From Typha latifolia (Eukaryota; Streptophyta; Magnoliopsida; Poales; Typhaceae), in contig CM034101.1 in the NCBI GenBank assembly GCA_019914945.1, positions 6,335,188 through 6,399,187 on the forward strand: DNA of 64,000 nucleotides, in the 5' to 3' direction. Below, piece after piece: positions 1 to 13,300 of this stretch; position 1 is the stretch's first letter; every line of letters begins with the position of its first letter. A program made the position numbers and the translations under genes. The notes beneath the pieces are model-generated. The model was not told the DNA's origin. It made no database searches and saw only the letters and a program-made list of their open reading frames with translations.

Positions 1-1290
1 CTCTAATTGTAGGAGATGTAAGGATACAGCTTTCCACAAAATTCTATATGTATCTAAAATTGAGTTCTAAGAAATTAACTGCATCTCCTTTTTATATTAG
101 ATACACATTTATTTTATAACAGATTACGTATAATTTACATAAAAGGTGCAAATAAGAGCTAAATCTTAGTATTACTAAACCTATGATAAGAGAAGAGATA
201 AAAGAGAAAAAAATCTATTTAAAATGCTAAGAGAGAATGATGAATTATTATATCATAAATTATTGTTTAGTTACTATAGTAAAATAAAGAGACTTATTTT
301 AAAATAAGTCTATTCATATTCCACAAATAAACAAAGAATAAAAAATTAAAGCCAAACCTTTTAACATTTAAAGTAGGGCCATAATGCCGCTAACCCACTT
401 TATAAATAAATTTGAACGGTAGTCTATTTTGGTACAATATTTATGAAACAAGACTTAGTTTGGTCGAAACTTTACTAAGTAAAGCTATTCCCGATTTAGA
501 AGAGAATAAATTATTACGAAGATGCTAATAATTATTGCAAAATTGATAATATGAATACTGTAAAATTGGATGATGGAGGTCTAGCTTGCCATTCCATGGG
601 TATAATCCCTAGAAATTTGCAGCATATAAGCTAGGATAAACTGCATCTAATGGTACATGGATATTCCACTTTTTATAACAAAACTCGGCCAAACTGTTGT
701 ACTGGCGTTGACGCGACTAGAAAATATAAATCTCTGGGAAACAAATTCTGCAGTTGATGTCATTATGATTTCTCGACATGATTTCTCTTTTCTTTCTTTC
801 TTTTTGTTTTGAGAAAAATGCTGCGGATGATTTCTTATCAATACCGAACAGCTATCACTCACAATTCATCAGCCAAACAACACCCAGAGAAGAACTCTGC
901 TGTATATAAATAAGAAATAGATAGATCTGTACTGGTTCCGCAGTAACACAAACTAGCTTTTCACTCAGTAATGGGTGAATATAGTTTGAAAATAATGGAT
1001 AAAACACAAGTACGATCAAACCAGCAATAACACATTGCGATGACTAAGAATTAGAACTCATCTTTTGTTTCTCTGATATGAAATGAGCCAGAACAAATCA
1101 AAGGCAGGCAAAAGCAATGATATAATGGAATCATGTACCCCCCCTCAGAACTTTTGACGGCTCCTTCCAAAGGAAAATATCTGCCAACCAAGTAAAATAT
1201 GAATAATGAAAATATAAAGAAAAGAAAACAAATTACGCTACCAACTACATGGGTCAAGGAGATGGCTGCACATTTTATAATAAGATCAAA
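1..1290. other. AT-rich region downstream of eRF3, no gene seen
   Basis: Short open frames here have no recognisable protein motif. The part nearest 1290 may be eRF3 3' UTR. I see no repeat with clear ends. Confidence 0.5.
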
Positions 1291-1296
1291 TTTATT
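1291..1296 (-). other. Candidate polyadenylation signal of eRF3
   Basis: AATAAA on the minus strand, about 70 nt after the eRF3 stop codon at 1366-1364. The spacing would give a very short 3' UTR; other AT-rich stretches below 1290 could serve instead. Weak evidence. Confidence 0.25.
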
Positions 1297-1363
1297 CCAC
1301 CAGCATCACCTTCTGATGAATTAGTAAAGAGAAACAATACTTACCATCAATTCCAAAATTGTA

Positions 1364-4300
1364 TTAGGGTGTAAATGTCGAGCTTCCCATAGGTGGAACT
1401 GCAACGACTTTCCCTACTGCTACTGTTTTTCCTGTAAAAGAATAAAACTATCATTAATTGACACAGACCACTGATAATCTTCTCCGAAAAGAGAAAAAAG
1501 ATTATTAGTGAAGCACTCTTAAGTTGCACCTTCGGTTCGAAGAGTAAATCTTCCCAGTTGAGGAAAATCAGCAAAATTCTCAATGCATATCAAGTTATTC
1601 ACCTAAATTGAAAATTTCAGTACAGAATTAGTACTAGTAAGTACTAATGTTCACACTCGTTTATATTCATTGTAAGTGACACATACCTGAATGCGGCAAA
1701 CAACAACAGCACCATTCTTCACAAAAAGAGGCTTCCTCTTTGGCTTCTTTTTCTTAGGGTCAGTTTCTTTCTTTTTCTTCATATCAATTTCTTCTATAAG
1801 CTCTACAATCTCACACTCCTCAACAACTGAATGGATATGCAACACTGCCTTGTAGCCAGCAGTAAAGATTGCCTGGCACAATAAAAGACCAGAAACAACT
1901 TTTATACAGATAAATAACCAAACCTGGAATTCTTACAAAACAAGCAAAACTAGGAATAGATGTTCACAAAAGTCAAGCATGGCAAGTGAACCAGAATATC
2001 TGATCAAAATTGTTATCTGCAAAGGAGCAAACTATAGATACAACTGAGTTAAAAAGGCCAAGTAACAAGAGAAGGTTTTCAGCTCTGAGGTGAATAACAA
2101 TATTGTAATGAGTTTGGTACTACTATCTGAAAGAACTGAAAAATGCTGAACTGTTTGTAATGACACAAGAACATTTCAAATTTTGAAAATATGTTTGTAA
2201 AGATATAGTATAAAAAATATTTAAAATTTCCTCGTAAAGATATTTTAGCAACATTTAAACATCATGTATATTTGGGAGATTTTAAATAAGGTCATAGAAG
2301 GATTGAATTTAACCCTAATTAGATCTCATCCATATCAACAAGGTAGACACATTTCAGTTACATCCAGATCTCGAGTCAACACATCCAATCTCAGATTGGT
2401 AGTATTCGGGGGGCTTACATTGTCGAGCAGCTCCAGAATTTGCAATTGGGCATTAAATTCAAAAACAGCACCAACCGGATTTGCTGCATAAAATAGGCAG
2501 TTCTTGTGAATGAATGATACAAAATACTATAAGCATTATCAATTGCAAAACAGTGAATGCTATAAGCTTCCATATGCTGAATTTTATCCTCATGAAAATA
2601 AATAAGAAACAAAGTAATATTCAATAAATAACTTAGTTATATCATGCCATTTCAATGGTTCACACACATACATGGAGATGTACGGATGCATATTGATTGC
2701 AACAACACTTGCCAAATCTCTTAATGAGAATGCCATCTATACCGAAAACTAAAATGAGCAAATATCAGAACCCGTCTAAAAGGAACCTAGGGCAAGATTT
2801 CCTAGTTTGGAGGTAGTACCGATACATTCATGAATTTTAAAAGAGGCCACCAAAAAGAGGTCTTCTTAAAACAGTAAAAAAGACAAGCTTCTGACAACTT
2901 ACCGACACTTGAAAGAACAAAGCCAGACAAGATATCCTCATCATCAATCCCAGACAACTTAACTCGAACATTTTCAGCAGGCCCAGCACGTCTTACTTTA
3001 TTTTCATCATTATATATGGAAAGCACTTTAACATTAGCCTGTAGATCAGCAAATTCACCATTAATTTCCCTAAGCACATCCAGAAGAAATTAAACTAGAA
3101 CAGAAAAGATATAAACAAAACGTACTTTGTTAGGCATGACCAACAAGTTATCGCCTTCACGAATGCTTCCAGACTCTATTTTTCCCATGACAACTGTTCC
3201 CATGTCTTTGTATTTATCAATTATCGGCATTCTGCATACAAAAAACTGTGACAAGTTAACACAAATAGGATAAGTAGGAGGCAACCCATTCTCTTAATAA
3301 AATATAACTGGCTTACACCCACTTCTCCCAACACACGAACACCAAAAAAAAAAGAAAAAAAAAACAGAAAATGAAAAGGGAACAAGTGGGTGACGAAAAG
3401 GCATCTTGAAATTTGGGCAACAAATGGATGCAAAATATGGATCATGTAAACAAATAGGGATTTTTATATAATTGCTGCCAAAACTTTCAAAATATCATAA
3501 TTGCCACCAAAATTAGTGAGCCCTTTCAAAAATGACACCCCTTCAATTAAATCTGACTAATCACAATTAAAACAAAACTTACATTAAAAGAAAAGATTAT
3601 TTTGCCTTTGTATAAATTGCTTGGGGGAAATTATATTTTACTCCCTTGTTGTTAGGCCTAAATTCATTTCACCCTCCCCTATAATTTCAGTTGTCACTTT
3701 ATCCCCTTTGTAATATTCAAACTAAAACTATTACTTTTTCTATCATATTTGACAAATCTACAGATCGAATTTGAAGATACAAAGTTGTAGATAATTAGAT
3801 AAGTTTTCCACACATATTAAAATTACTGATCAGATTTCGAATAATAAATATATGAAAATATATGTATGTTTTCGTTATATCTTTGTCATTTGAAATCTAA
3901 TCAATATTATTTTAGATGTATAGAAAAACTTACCCAATTATTTACAACTTTGTCTCTAATAAATATTTTCAAATTTGACCTCTAAATTGGGCAAATATGA
4001 TAGAAAAGTAACGATCTCATTTTAAATATAACCATAAGGGGATAAAGTGACACAAATAAAACTATATAGGAGTGAATGAATTAAAGCTTAATTACAGGAG
4101 GTAAAATGTAATTATCTCAACTGCTTAAATGGTACTAAAGCTATATAATGATACCAATATCATAGTAGAAGAGAAGAATATCTTCTTTTGTAAGAAAAGA
4201 GTCGGTGATAAATATTTTAGCTTTAAAATTCAAAGACATTTAGTTATCTACATGTATTTGTTCACCTTAACAAGTAATTGCTAGGAATATTCTATCAAAA

Positions 4301-7300
4301 ACTAACCAATATAACAATTTTGAAAGAGTTAAAACTTAAAAGATTTTTAGTAGCAATTATGATATTTTAAATAATGTAGTGGCAATTATGATATGTTAAA
4401 AGTTGTGTGTCAATTATGTAAAAACCCAAACAAATATAAAAAAGTAGAATCATTCTTATACCTGAGTGGGCCTTTAGGATCTCGTAAAGGAACCTCGATG
4501 GAATCCAGAACTTGAAAGAGGCATGGACCATTCCACCAATTACAAACACTTTTATCTAATTTTGTCTTCATATTGGAACCAACCAACCCAGAGATAGGAA
4601 GAAATTGGACATCTGTATGGGTGTGCATACAAAAAGGAAACAAGCAGTTATATCATGTTATCATGAATTGAAGTTATATATCAATACTGGCTGATTTATT
4701 TAAGAAATCATTCACATGCTGCATGTAGACTTAGAACAACAACATACTTTAATATCTATGAGAACACCTGAGAATACAATATTTTTGTATGAGGATTCAC
4801 ATAAATCTTTTCTACATCTAAGGAAGCATGTAGTAATTATTAAAGGACTGACCTTCTCCTTACTAGTAAAATGAAAGAAAAAAAATGCTTCAGCTAACAA
4901 GAAAAACCCTCAAGTTAGTTTCCAAAATTGTTACTACTTTGCTACCTTGGCATCAAATCAAATGACAAGATCACACCCACTAAGAGGAAAATAATTAATT
5001 CCACTTGGTATACTATAAAGATTTATCTAGCCTATTCTGAAATATCGATCATTGATTGCAGAGGACATAATTCTCCTTACAAATGTATCAAGGGACAAAG
5101 GAAAACCACCAATAAAAGTAGAAAGTAGCATTTATCTGCAAATTACAAAAAGATAATGACCACTGATAACCATTGGACCTTTAGTCAACAACCACTTGGG
5201 GAATCGGGTATATAGGTTATAAGCAATTTCTTCTCTATAAGGGATAATTACACTTAAAGACATTGTCTCCCTGTAGGTGGGGATAATAGCTTGCTTCACT
5301 TTTTGCCCCTCTATGGTGGTGATTATGGGCAAATCTGAGATGGATGGGATACTTGTACTTGAATGCCACCTTCTTGAGTGCCCAAAATGGAAAAAAAAAA
5401 ACAATTAAATATGGCTCTTGGCCTAGAGATCTTCTTGCGAAGACCCAGTTCTCTAGCGGAGCCCAAAAGGGGAAATAAAATAAACTTATTGCTTATTTCT
5501 ACATGCACCCCCATCTTTTTTTTTTGTATATATTGACTCCTAAACTATGAAAAATCTCTCACCTCCCTGATAATTAATAAATGGTTTATTTTACTCTCAT
5601 CTTTCTTTCCTTTTTTCCTCTAAAATAAGGGTAAAATGGACCATAGAGAGTCTAAAATTGATCATGTGACACATGATACTTTTTAATGGAAGAATCTAAA
5701 GAGGCATTTCGGAGGTTTATATAGTTAAAGGAATCGATGTGTCAAAAAAAATGAGAGTCCGTAGAAATGAACAATTCAAGGGGTCTAGGTGTTCCTTAAG
5801 TACTATCAGTAAATTGCACCTAGATGCGGTCATTACTTATTCTATCTTGTTAATCTCTTTATCATCCATTTCCTCATCTCATCATGCTCTATTTCTACGT
5901 ATGTCATTTTCTAATTATCCAACAATCTGCTCCATAAAGCTTATCTGGTCATATAGAATTTCCATACTATTGATTAAAAATGACTTTCATATTTATAACT
6001 TAGCGCCTTTAACTAGAAAATACAAGATTGTTAACATTATACAAAAACAAACTACTGAGAGATGTTAAAAGAAAAGCATTGGCTAAAATTTGTTTTGGAA
6101 CCTATGATTTACTACATTAAAAAAAGGACTGTGCCCAATGCTCAAAAAATTAATCTGGGAATGCTTTGTGATGCGAACATCAATGACATTACACAGGCAC
6201 ATATATCAATGCAGCATCAGTGCAGTTCATCTTTCAAAAAATTAGTCTTAAGTTAATTATTTTTATTATACATTTGTCATTTATGGTGTTTAAGATTATA
6301 TTTATTTTTTTGCAATTATTTAGGGTGTTATTTGCTTATTGTCATTTGTAAGGCCTATATATATGCTAGCCTTTTAACTCAATCAGAGTTAATTCAGAAA
6401 TAAAAAAAGATTAGAGATTTATCTCCGATTTGAGTTTTGGGTGTGAAACTCTAGTTAAGAATGGATGTATAAAATTCGATTCCTTTTCTTTTTTTAACTA
6501 TAATCTTTCATAAAATCCCAACGATCCCATTGTTTCACATCATTTTGGTATTAGAACAATGACTTTTTAGGATTCAAATTTTCTCCAAACTACCTTTTCA
6601 GTTTCTATTGCCCATTAATTTACCCATGCTACCCATCTTCCCCAACCTTTATCACCATTTCCACTGGGCATAAATGGCCCACCTTTCAGGTTCTATGTCG
6701 CTCTACATGTCCTTCGTTCATCACTTACATCACGAATGTCGAATCATCACAAACTCCACCACATGTCAAGTACGATGAGTTTCAACTCGCATGAGGAGAT
6801 CACCGTTGTGGAGGAACGAGAAGAACCAGCCATCATTACAAAATTGTAAAGCAAGATCAAACTAAATGTGGAGTGTTTGTGCAATATTCAATAGTCCATT
6901 ATCACCTAAATCAACCTTCTTCTCTATCATAAACTCCTCATAGACAGCAACTTCTCCACTGACGTTGTCGCTGCAAGCAGTGCTCTTCATTGATGCCACC
7001 ACTGCTAGTGTAGCTTTCCACAAATGCCGACACTGCTGACATCGCTCCACCACCGCCAACGCCATCTTCTTTTAACTCCACCACCTACCATCGCCTGCTT
7101 GTAGCCACCAACCCCCATCCACAGCTATCGCGTCCCCATCAACTTCTCTCGTCCTCATGATCGGTGCCCTTTCTAAAATTGAGAATTAGTCTTGACATCA
7201 GGAAAATTTAGATTTATAAAAACCTAGCTTGAAGGAGTGAAATTGTGAAGCATATCTCTAAGGCTCTAAGCATGATGATATTTGGCTTAATTAAGGTGAC

Positions 7301-10300
7301 TTGGAATGGTAAGAGCCTTATAGGCTAGAGCAATATGAAGAAAGTCTTAGTCCATTGCTTGAATTCACTAAAAACAAGTCTTATCATATAAAAATTTTGG
7401 GTGTGAAACACTTATCTGAGGGTGGTATGAAACACATCCCTAAAATTGATTATATTTGGCTTGATTGAAGTGACTTGGAGTGTTAGAAAAATATGGGATT
7501 GGAGTAATATGAATACTGCATGGGACACAGTTGAGTTCTCTCCCACTCGGAGAGAATGATGTGGGCATCACTGACATATTACACGGACACATGTAAGTGC
7601 AGTTCCTCCTTCAGAATATTATTCTTAAGTCAATTATTTTTATTATACATCTGTTACTTATGGTGTTTAAAATTATATTTACTTTTTTGCAATTATTTAA
7701 AATGGTATTTGCTTATTGTCATTTATAAGGTCTATATATATGCAAGATTCTTACTCAATCAAGGTCAACGAAGAAATGAAATTTTTTGAGATTTACCTCC
7801 AATGTGAGTTTTAGGTGTGAAACCCTAGTTGAGAATGGAGGTGATTCATTTTCTCTTTCTAACCATCATCGTTCCTAGAATCCTAACGATATCATTGTTT
7901 CACATCACTTTGCCTTATGTATTACAGAAGCCTTACGTATCACAAAACCAAAGTACCTCAATTCCAAAGCAATTGCCTCGGGTACATGAAGCTTACAATG
8001 TGCCAACCATTTGTACACTTCACAGAAATATGAGTGATGTGCATACATTATGGTTGTTCTACTCGTCCTTAAAATAGAAAAGTAGATAGATTTGGTAGAC
8101 ATTTCCTTATGCCTTTATAATTTTCTACTTTTTTGTGGCAAAGAATCTTGTTATATAGTTATAAAGTAGACAAGACCATTATTTCATTGCAATGGTCTTA
8201 TCCACCAGAAATCTAATAGAAAGAAATCAAACAAAATTTTTGAAATTTCCCTTTTATAATTTAAACTGAGTATTCAATTATTTAACAAAATACATGAAGC
8301 TCACATACTGAATTATAAGGGTTATGCCATCGTCAGTTTGAATATATTGCTACTTAGGTGAAACACTGTGGCATCTATTTTGGGCAGCTACCTGGAAATC
8401 AATGTGGCCTAATTCATAAAGGCTTCTCGCCAAATTTATTCAATGTTTATAATTTTGAAAAATAAGATCCCTAATTCAACATTGATAATCTGCATAATCT
8501 GAACAATCCTTAGATGGTGTCTTCACTGAACTTGAATCAACTTGATTAAACTTGAACAAGTGCTGCATAATGGTTACCAAATATCATATCTATTAAAAAA
8601 GTCACTCTTTGTGGAAGCATTTCGAAGCAAATGCTTCCACAAGGACTTTAAGAAAGCATAAGCACTCATTCCCTCTGTAGCTCTCAAGTCTCAGCTCATC
8701 AATAAAAAGTTATCAAAGACTACTCAAATATCCAACTCCATGACAAGGTTCAGAGTTCGAGGCTCAAACTGCTACCCTACGACACAGGTTCTTCAATTTA
8801 CTAAGCAAACAGTCTGTCATCTGAAAAGCAATTTATTAACATAAACAATAAAGCTTTAGCAGCACAGTTTTTGCCTAAAGCAAACATTTCTTCCTTGCTA
8901 TCAGAAATAATTAATTGAAAACTAAACACTGGAGTTTCATAATGATATACTTGACGATATCATCACTAGAAAAATAAGTTATTCTACTTTCTTTGATACT
9001 CCACTCATCTTGACCAAATCTTAAAAATGATACCATATAGTTTATAGATGTAGTAGTAATAATAATGAAAGACAAATTGATCTAAAACATATTAAAGAAG
9101 TTATTATTCAAGTTAAGCATATTGAGACTAAATATGAGCCAAAAAGCATATCAAGCAAATCAAACTAGAAACTTCTAGATAACTGATTCTTTCTCTATAT
9201 CTGCATGCTTCAACAGGAACTCCAATTTAATGAAAATAAAGATATGCTAAAGATGCTATGCAGCACAGTAAAAATGAAAAAAAAAACTGGTGCCATTGTG
9301 ATAGCTTTTACCCAATATGATGACAACATCAAAGGGTGATAAGAAAACAGAAGAAATGATTGGTTAAGGGGGTGAAGGCTACCTTTTTATTTTTTTTCTC
9401 AGAAGACTACTAGAACTCAAAATAGGTAAATAAATAAATAGCACCAAGGAACTGCATCAAACAATCAACGAACATTTGCATTTGGTTGCATAACTAACAT
9501 TAAACAGAGAAAGAAAAGATATTGAGATATATCATAAGAAATTAGGTCATCTTACCTTTTTTAACATTGTAACCTGAAGACCTCAGAAAAGGCACCATCT
9601 TAGATTCTATCTCATCATACCTGACAGGAAATCAAGGATCCCTACCTAATTTTCCAATTACTTCCAAAGATGCTGAAGAATAAAAAAACTGATGAAACAA
9701 ACCTTTCTTTAGACCATTTCACAGTAGGATCGTCCATTTTGTTGACAACGACAACCAACTTAGCAACACCCAATGTTTTTGCAAGTAGGACATGTTCACG
9801 GGTTTGTCCTCCTTTTTCATATCCCGTTTCAAACTCACCTTTACGAGCAGATATGACCTTTACAAGAGATATAATAAGACTGGTTAATGGATAATTGAGT
9901 TGCAACATAGAGAATAATTTATGTCCTACACGCTTACCAGAACACCTATATCAGCTTGAGATGCACCGCTTATCATATTAGGAACATAACTTTTGTGGCC
10001 CTGCATTTAAGATAATTGGCCAAATGAAAAATAATCAAAGAAAGAAAGAAATTAGAGAAATTTGTACTTAATATACTTTTTTGGAGTTTTTTGATCGACT
10101 CCTCTGTTTTGATTTTCATGTCCAAATAACACTACTATCTACTGGACAAAAAGAAAGTTAACTCGCCTACTGGGTTACCTAACCAAAAATGAGAAATTTC
10201 AAATATATCCTCACCTTTTATGATCACCCCAACCTGATAGGCTTTTACAAAACCAATAGGCCAATAATTATCCAACATGATAGGCAACTTTTTCTCCTCT

Positions 10301-13300
10301 TAAACATAGCACAAGAAAGGTAGGTAGATGACTATTTTTTGAAGGATATTTAAATATTCTGACTCTTTCATTAACTGTACCATCCTCAATTTCTAAAGTT
10401 AACACGGGGTATTCTAAAGGGGGGGGGGGAGGGAGAGAGAGAGAGAGAGATGAAAAAGGTAGGGTCTGCAATATCCCCAAGGAATTAAATAACACGCCAA
10501 ACTTAAACCTTGGACATCTAAGACTCGATAGAATAATGAAACATAAAACATGATAGATCGGCAAACATGGACACCACAGACACCGAAAAGAAGACACAAC
10601 AGCAAACAGATCCTCCATGACAAACTGGAAATAATAGCAACGTAGCAAGCTAGCAACTATAGATGAATATATATCACTTTGTCTTTCATGGCAAAAAAAT
10701 AAGTACGCAGCAGGCACAAATGATCAGTCTGGCCAAGCACATAGATCTTCCTGACCCTCCACATAGGCAGGTCTTTTGGAACCCGGTCATTCCTGGATTG
10801 AGATTTGCCAATTAAACTCAAGAAGGGTTAGCGAGCGCTAAGGGTCAACCAACCCAACCTAACCTTACTAGAGTTGGAATATATATCAAAGACAATGCTC
10901 TAAAAGGCATGGGGCATAAGGTGGTGCATATTTAGGAGCTTATAGGTTCATAATTAATAATAGTGAACTTCATAGGTATCCATTAAATAAGTAGGAAAAT
11001 ACCATAGCAAAATCTTCAATAAAATGTGGGATACCTACATTCTTGTCTATACACTATACAGAGATCTAATAATATCTGAAAATAGGAAACTATTGTAGTT
11101 GAAAATGATAAGGTTAATGGTCAAATAAGCTTTGGGTGATCTTATCCTGGATTGGCCCTAAACAGAGGAACTACCCATAAGTAACAGAATCCTAGTTGTT
11201 CCTGAGGCTCAGAGACACAATCTTTGTTTTTTGTCTCATTGTCTCATCCCTGAGATTACCCAAGGTTCCACTTAGTCAGATGCCCTACTCTCATTGCAAA
11301 GATCTACTGTGTAGCTAGCCATGAAGTTCAACTCAACACACTTAAATATGTAACCAAATCAAATGCTTAATGTAATAACTCATATATGAAATCATCTACA
11401 GAATGTCAAAGCACATTCCAAAAAGATGGAGAGCTACCGGAGCATCTAGAATTGTGAATCTTGTGCTTTCAGTCTCAAAATGAGCTCTTCCAACCTCAAC
11501 GGTCTTCCCCTGAAGTACATAAAATAAAAAAATAGTAAGCAAAAACAAAACACTGATAGCAGTGATAATCCAGGTGATGATGATAAGTAATACAACTATA
11601 ACAGAAAATACACACCGCTTTATATGCATGTGAACTAGAGTGACCTAAAAGAGTAAACTCAAACTCTAATAAGTGCACCACGTCATGTGTGCAGATGTGA
11701 TTAACCAAAATAAGAACACTCAGAAGATCGAAAGATACAAAGTTCAAGTCCCAACTCCCAAGTTTTATGACCATCTATGCGTAGCGTAGAAAAATTTAAT
11801 GAAAAGATAACTCTAGTGACCACCACAAAACCACATAAAGAGAAAAGTCAAAAACAACAGTGAGATGAACTAAAACAGTATGAGAAATTGCTGGCAGTAA
11901 ATAGACCTTAACGCGCTCCTCCTCGTTCGTATCCATAATATAAGCCATGTACCTACAAATACGGAAGAACAATGAAATCATAAGAACCACACTGGTATTT
12001 TACCCTAGTCCCTCATTCTCTGGATATTTGAACATGAGAAGCAACTGAAACTACAAAAAATAGCCCACCTGATAATTACAATATAACTTCAAAACTAATT
12101 ATGTGCTTGCAATTAACCATATGACTATCATGGTTAAATCATACAGTACCCATGCAAAGTCATATCCACTCTTTAGCCCTCAAAATATATACTATTTTTA
12201 CATGTAAAATACCTTTCATTTTGTGGTTAATCATCATCTGACAAGTCACAGTAGTAAAATTACTAGCCAGCAATCAGGAAAAAAAAATTTGAAAGCTGCT
12301 CAAGTGGAGTATCTTGCATGAATGCTACAAAAGAACTAATTTCTCTTTTCAGCCTTTAAAAGGTTATCTTCTAATTAGCTATAGTGAATTAGCCAGTGCA
12401 TAATAGTATAATGGGAAAATTGTATTCTAACCCCTTCTTTTGCCTAATTTATTTTGAACACTCCTTTATCTCCAATCTTAATCAGCCATTCTTCCTTGTC
12501 ATAGGCCTTTGAAAAAGCCCCAGGTTGTCTTTAACTCAACAGAACCTGACTAAATGGCATCTCATGATGAATACTGTTCCATTTTCAACACCCAATTTCT
12601 GAAATACCAAAAATCCCCAAGGATCCCTGTACTAATTTGCTTGCTTTAGCTTATCAGTATAGGGTCCCAACTCTAGAAAATACAATTAGCATGAGCTCAT
12701 GACAATGTAATGTTCAACAAATCTACAGGGCAAGACATATTGTAGGAAATTCTGAGAAAAAGGAACCTATTTACCAACAGTGAAATGAGCAAATAGTTTG
12801 CACACCCACTTGTCCAGAAAAATGTTTGCCTGCAGTAGACAGGTGGATAAGAGGCAATCTAATGACTAGGTGCTATCGTGTTAAGTGGGTGCTAGACTAA
12901 CGCACAGAAATAAAGGTTTCTTCAAAAGTAAACTAGAAAAAAATTGATGATTAGAAGAACGTTAGTATCAGGACAACGAATAGAATAATATCTTTGTATC
13001 TCTACTAAGAAGTTAAGAACCATATCAAGCCTTTTAAAATTCTCAGATCTAACATCTACAATGAACTTCAATTTCAAGATTTACCTACACTTAAAAGAAG
13101 ATAAAATATACTGAAGTGGACACCCCTAAACAGACCTAAACACATACTCAACCTAAGGCAGTGCCTAGGCTGTGAGATTGTTGTTTTCTTAAAATAAAGG
13201 CCCATAAGAAAATGGCACGTGTATGTAATACACAATATAGAACACTTATAAGTTTATAACTTTTAGTAAGAATAAGGGATTCAAACAATAAATTTTCATC

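Larger units (their letters stand above)
6169..7907 (+). mobile_element. Short non-coding LTR retroelement (TRIM/LARD-like) in eRF3 intron 9
   Basis: Two direct repeats, 6169-6542 (374 bp) and 7557-7907 (351 bp), start TGATG and end CACATCA. An exact 5-bp target duplication CTTTG flanks them (6164-6168, 7908-7912). After the first LTR comes a diverged tRNA-Met primer site, TGGTATTAGAAC (6546-6557). A purine run GGAGAGAA lies before the second LTR. The 1.0-kb internal part shows no gag or pol motif, so any mobility would need proteins from another element. It is opposite in orientation to eRF3. Confidence 0.9.

Noticed and set aside
5739..6256. 109-aa and 64-aa plus-strand frames inside eRF3 intron 9
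   Set aside because: The first overlaps a transposon end and the second runs into the 5' LTR at 6169; no motif in either.
8609..8642. Possible microRNA precursor
   Set aside because: The 14-bp stem with a 6-nt loop is too short for a plant pre-miRNA and pairing does not extend.
10268..10717. 149-aa minus-strand frame
   Set aside because: Lies wholly in eRF3 intron 6 and is held open by the GA/G tract; no homology recognised.
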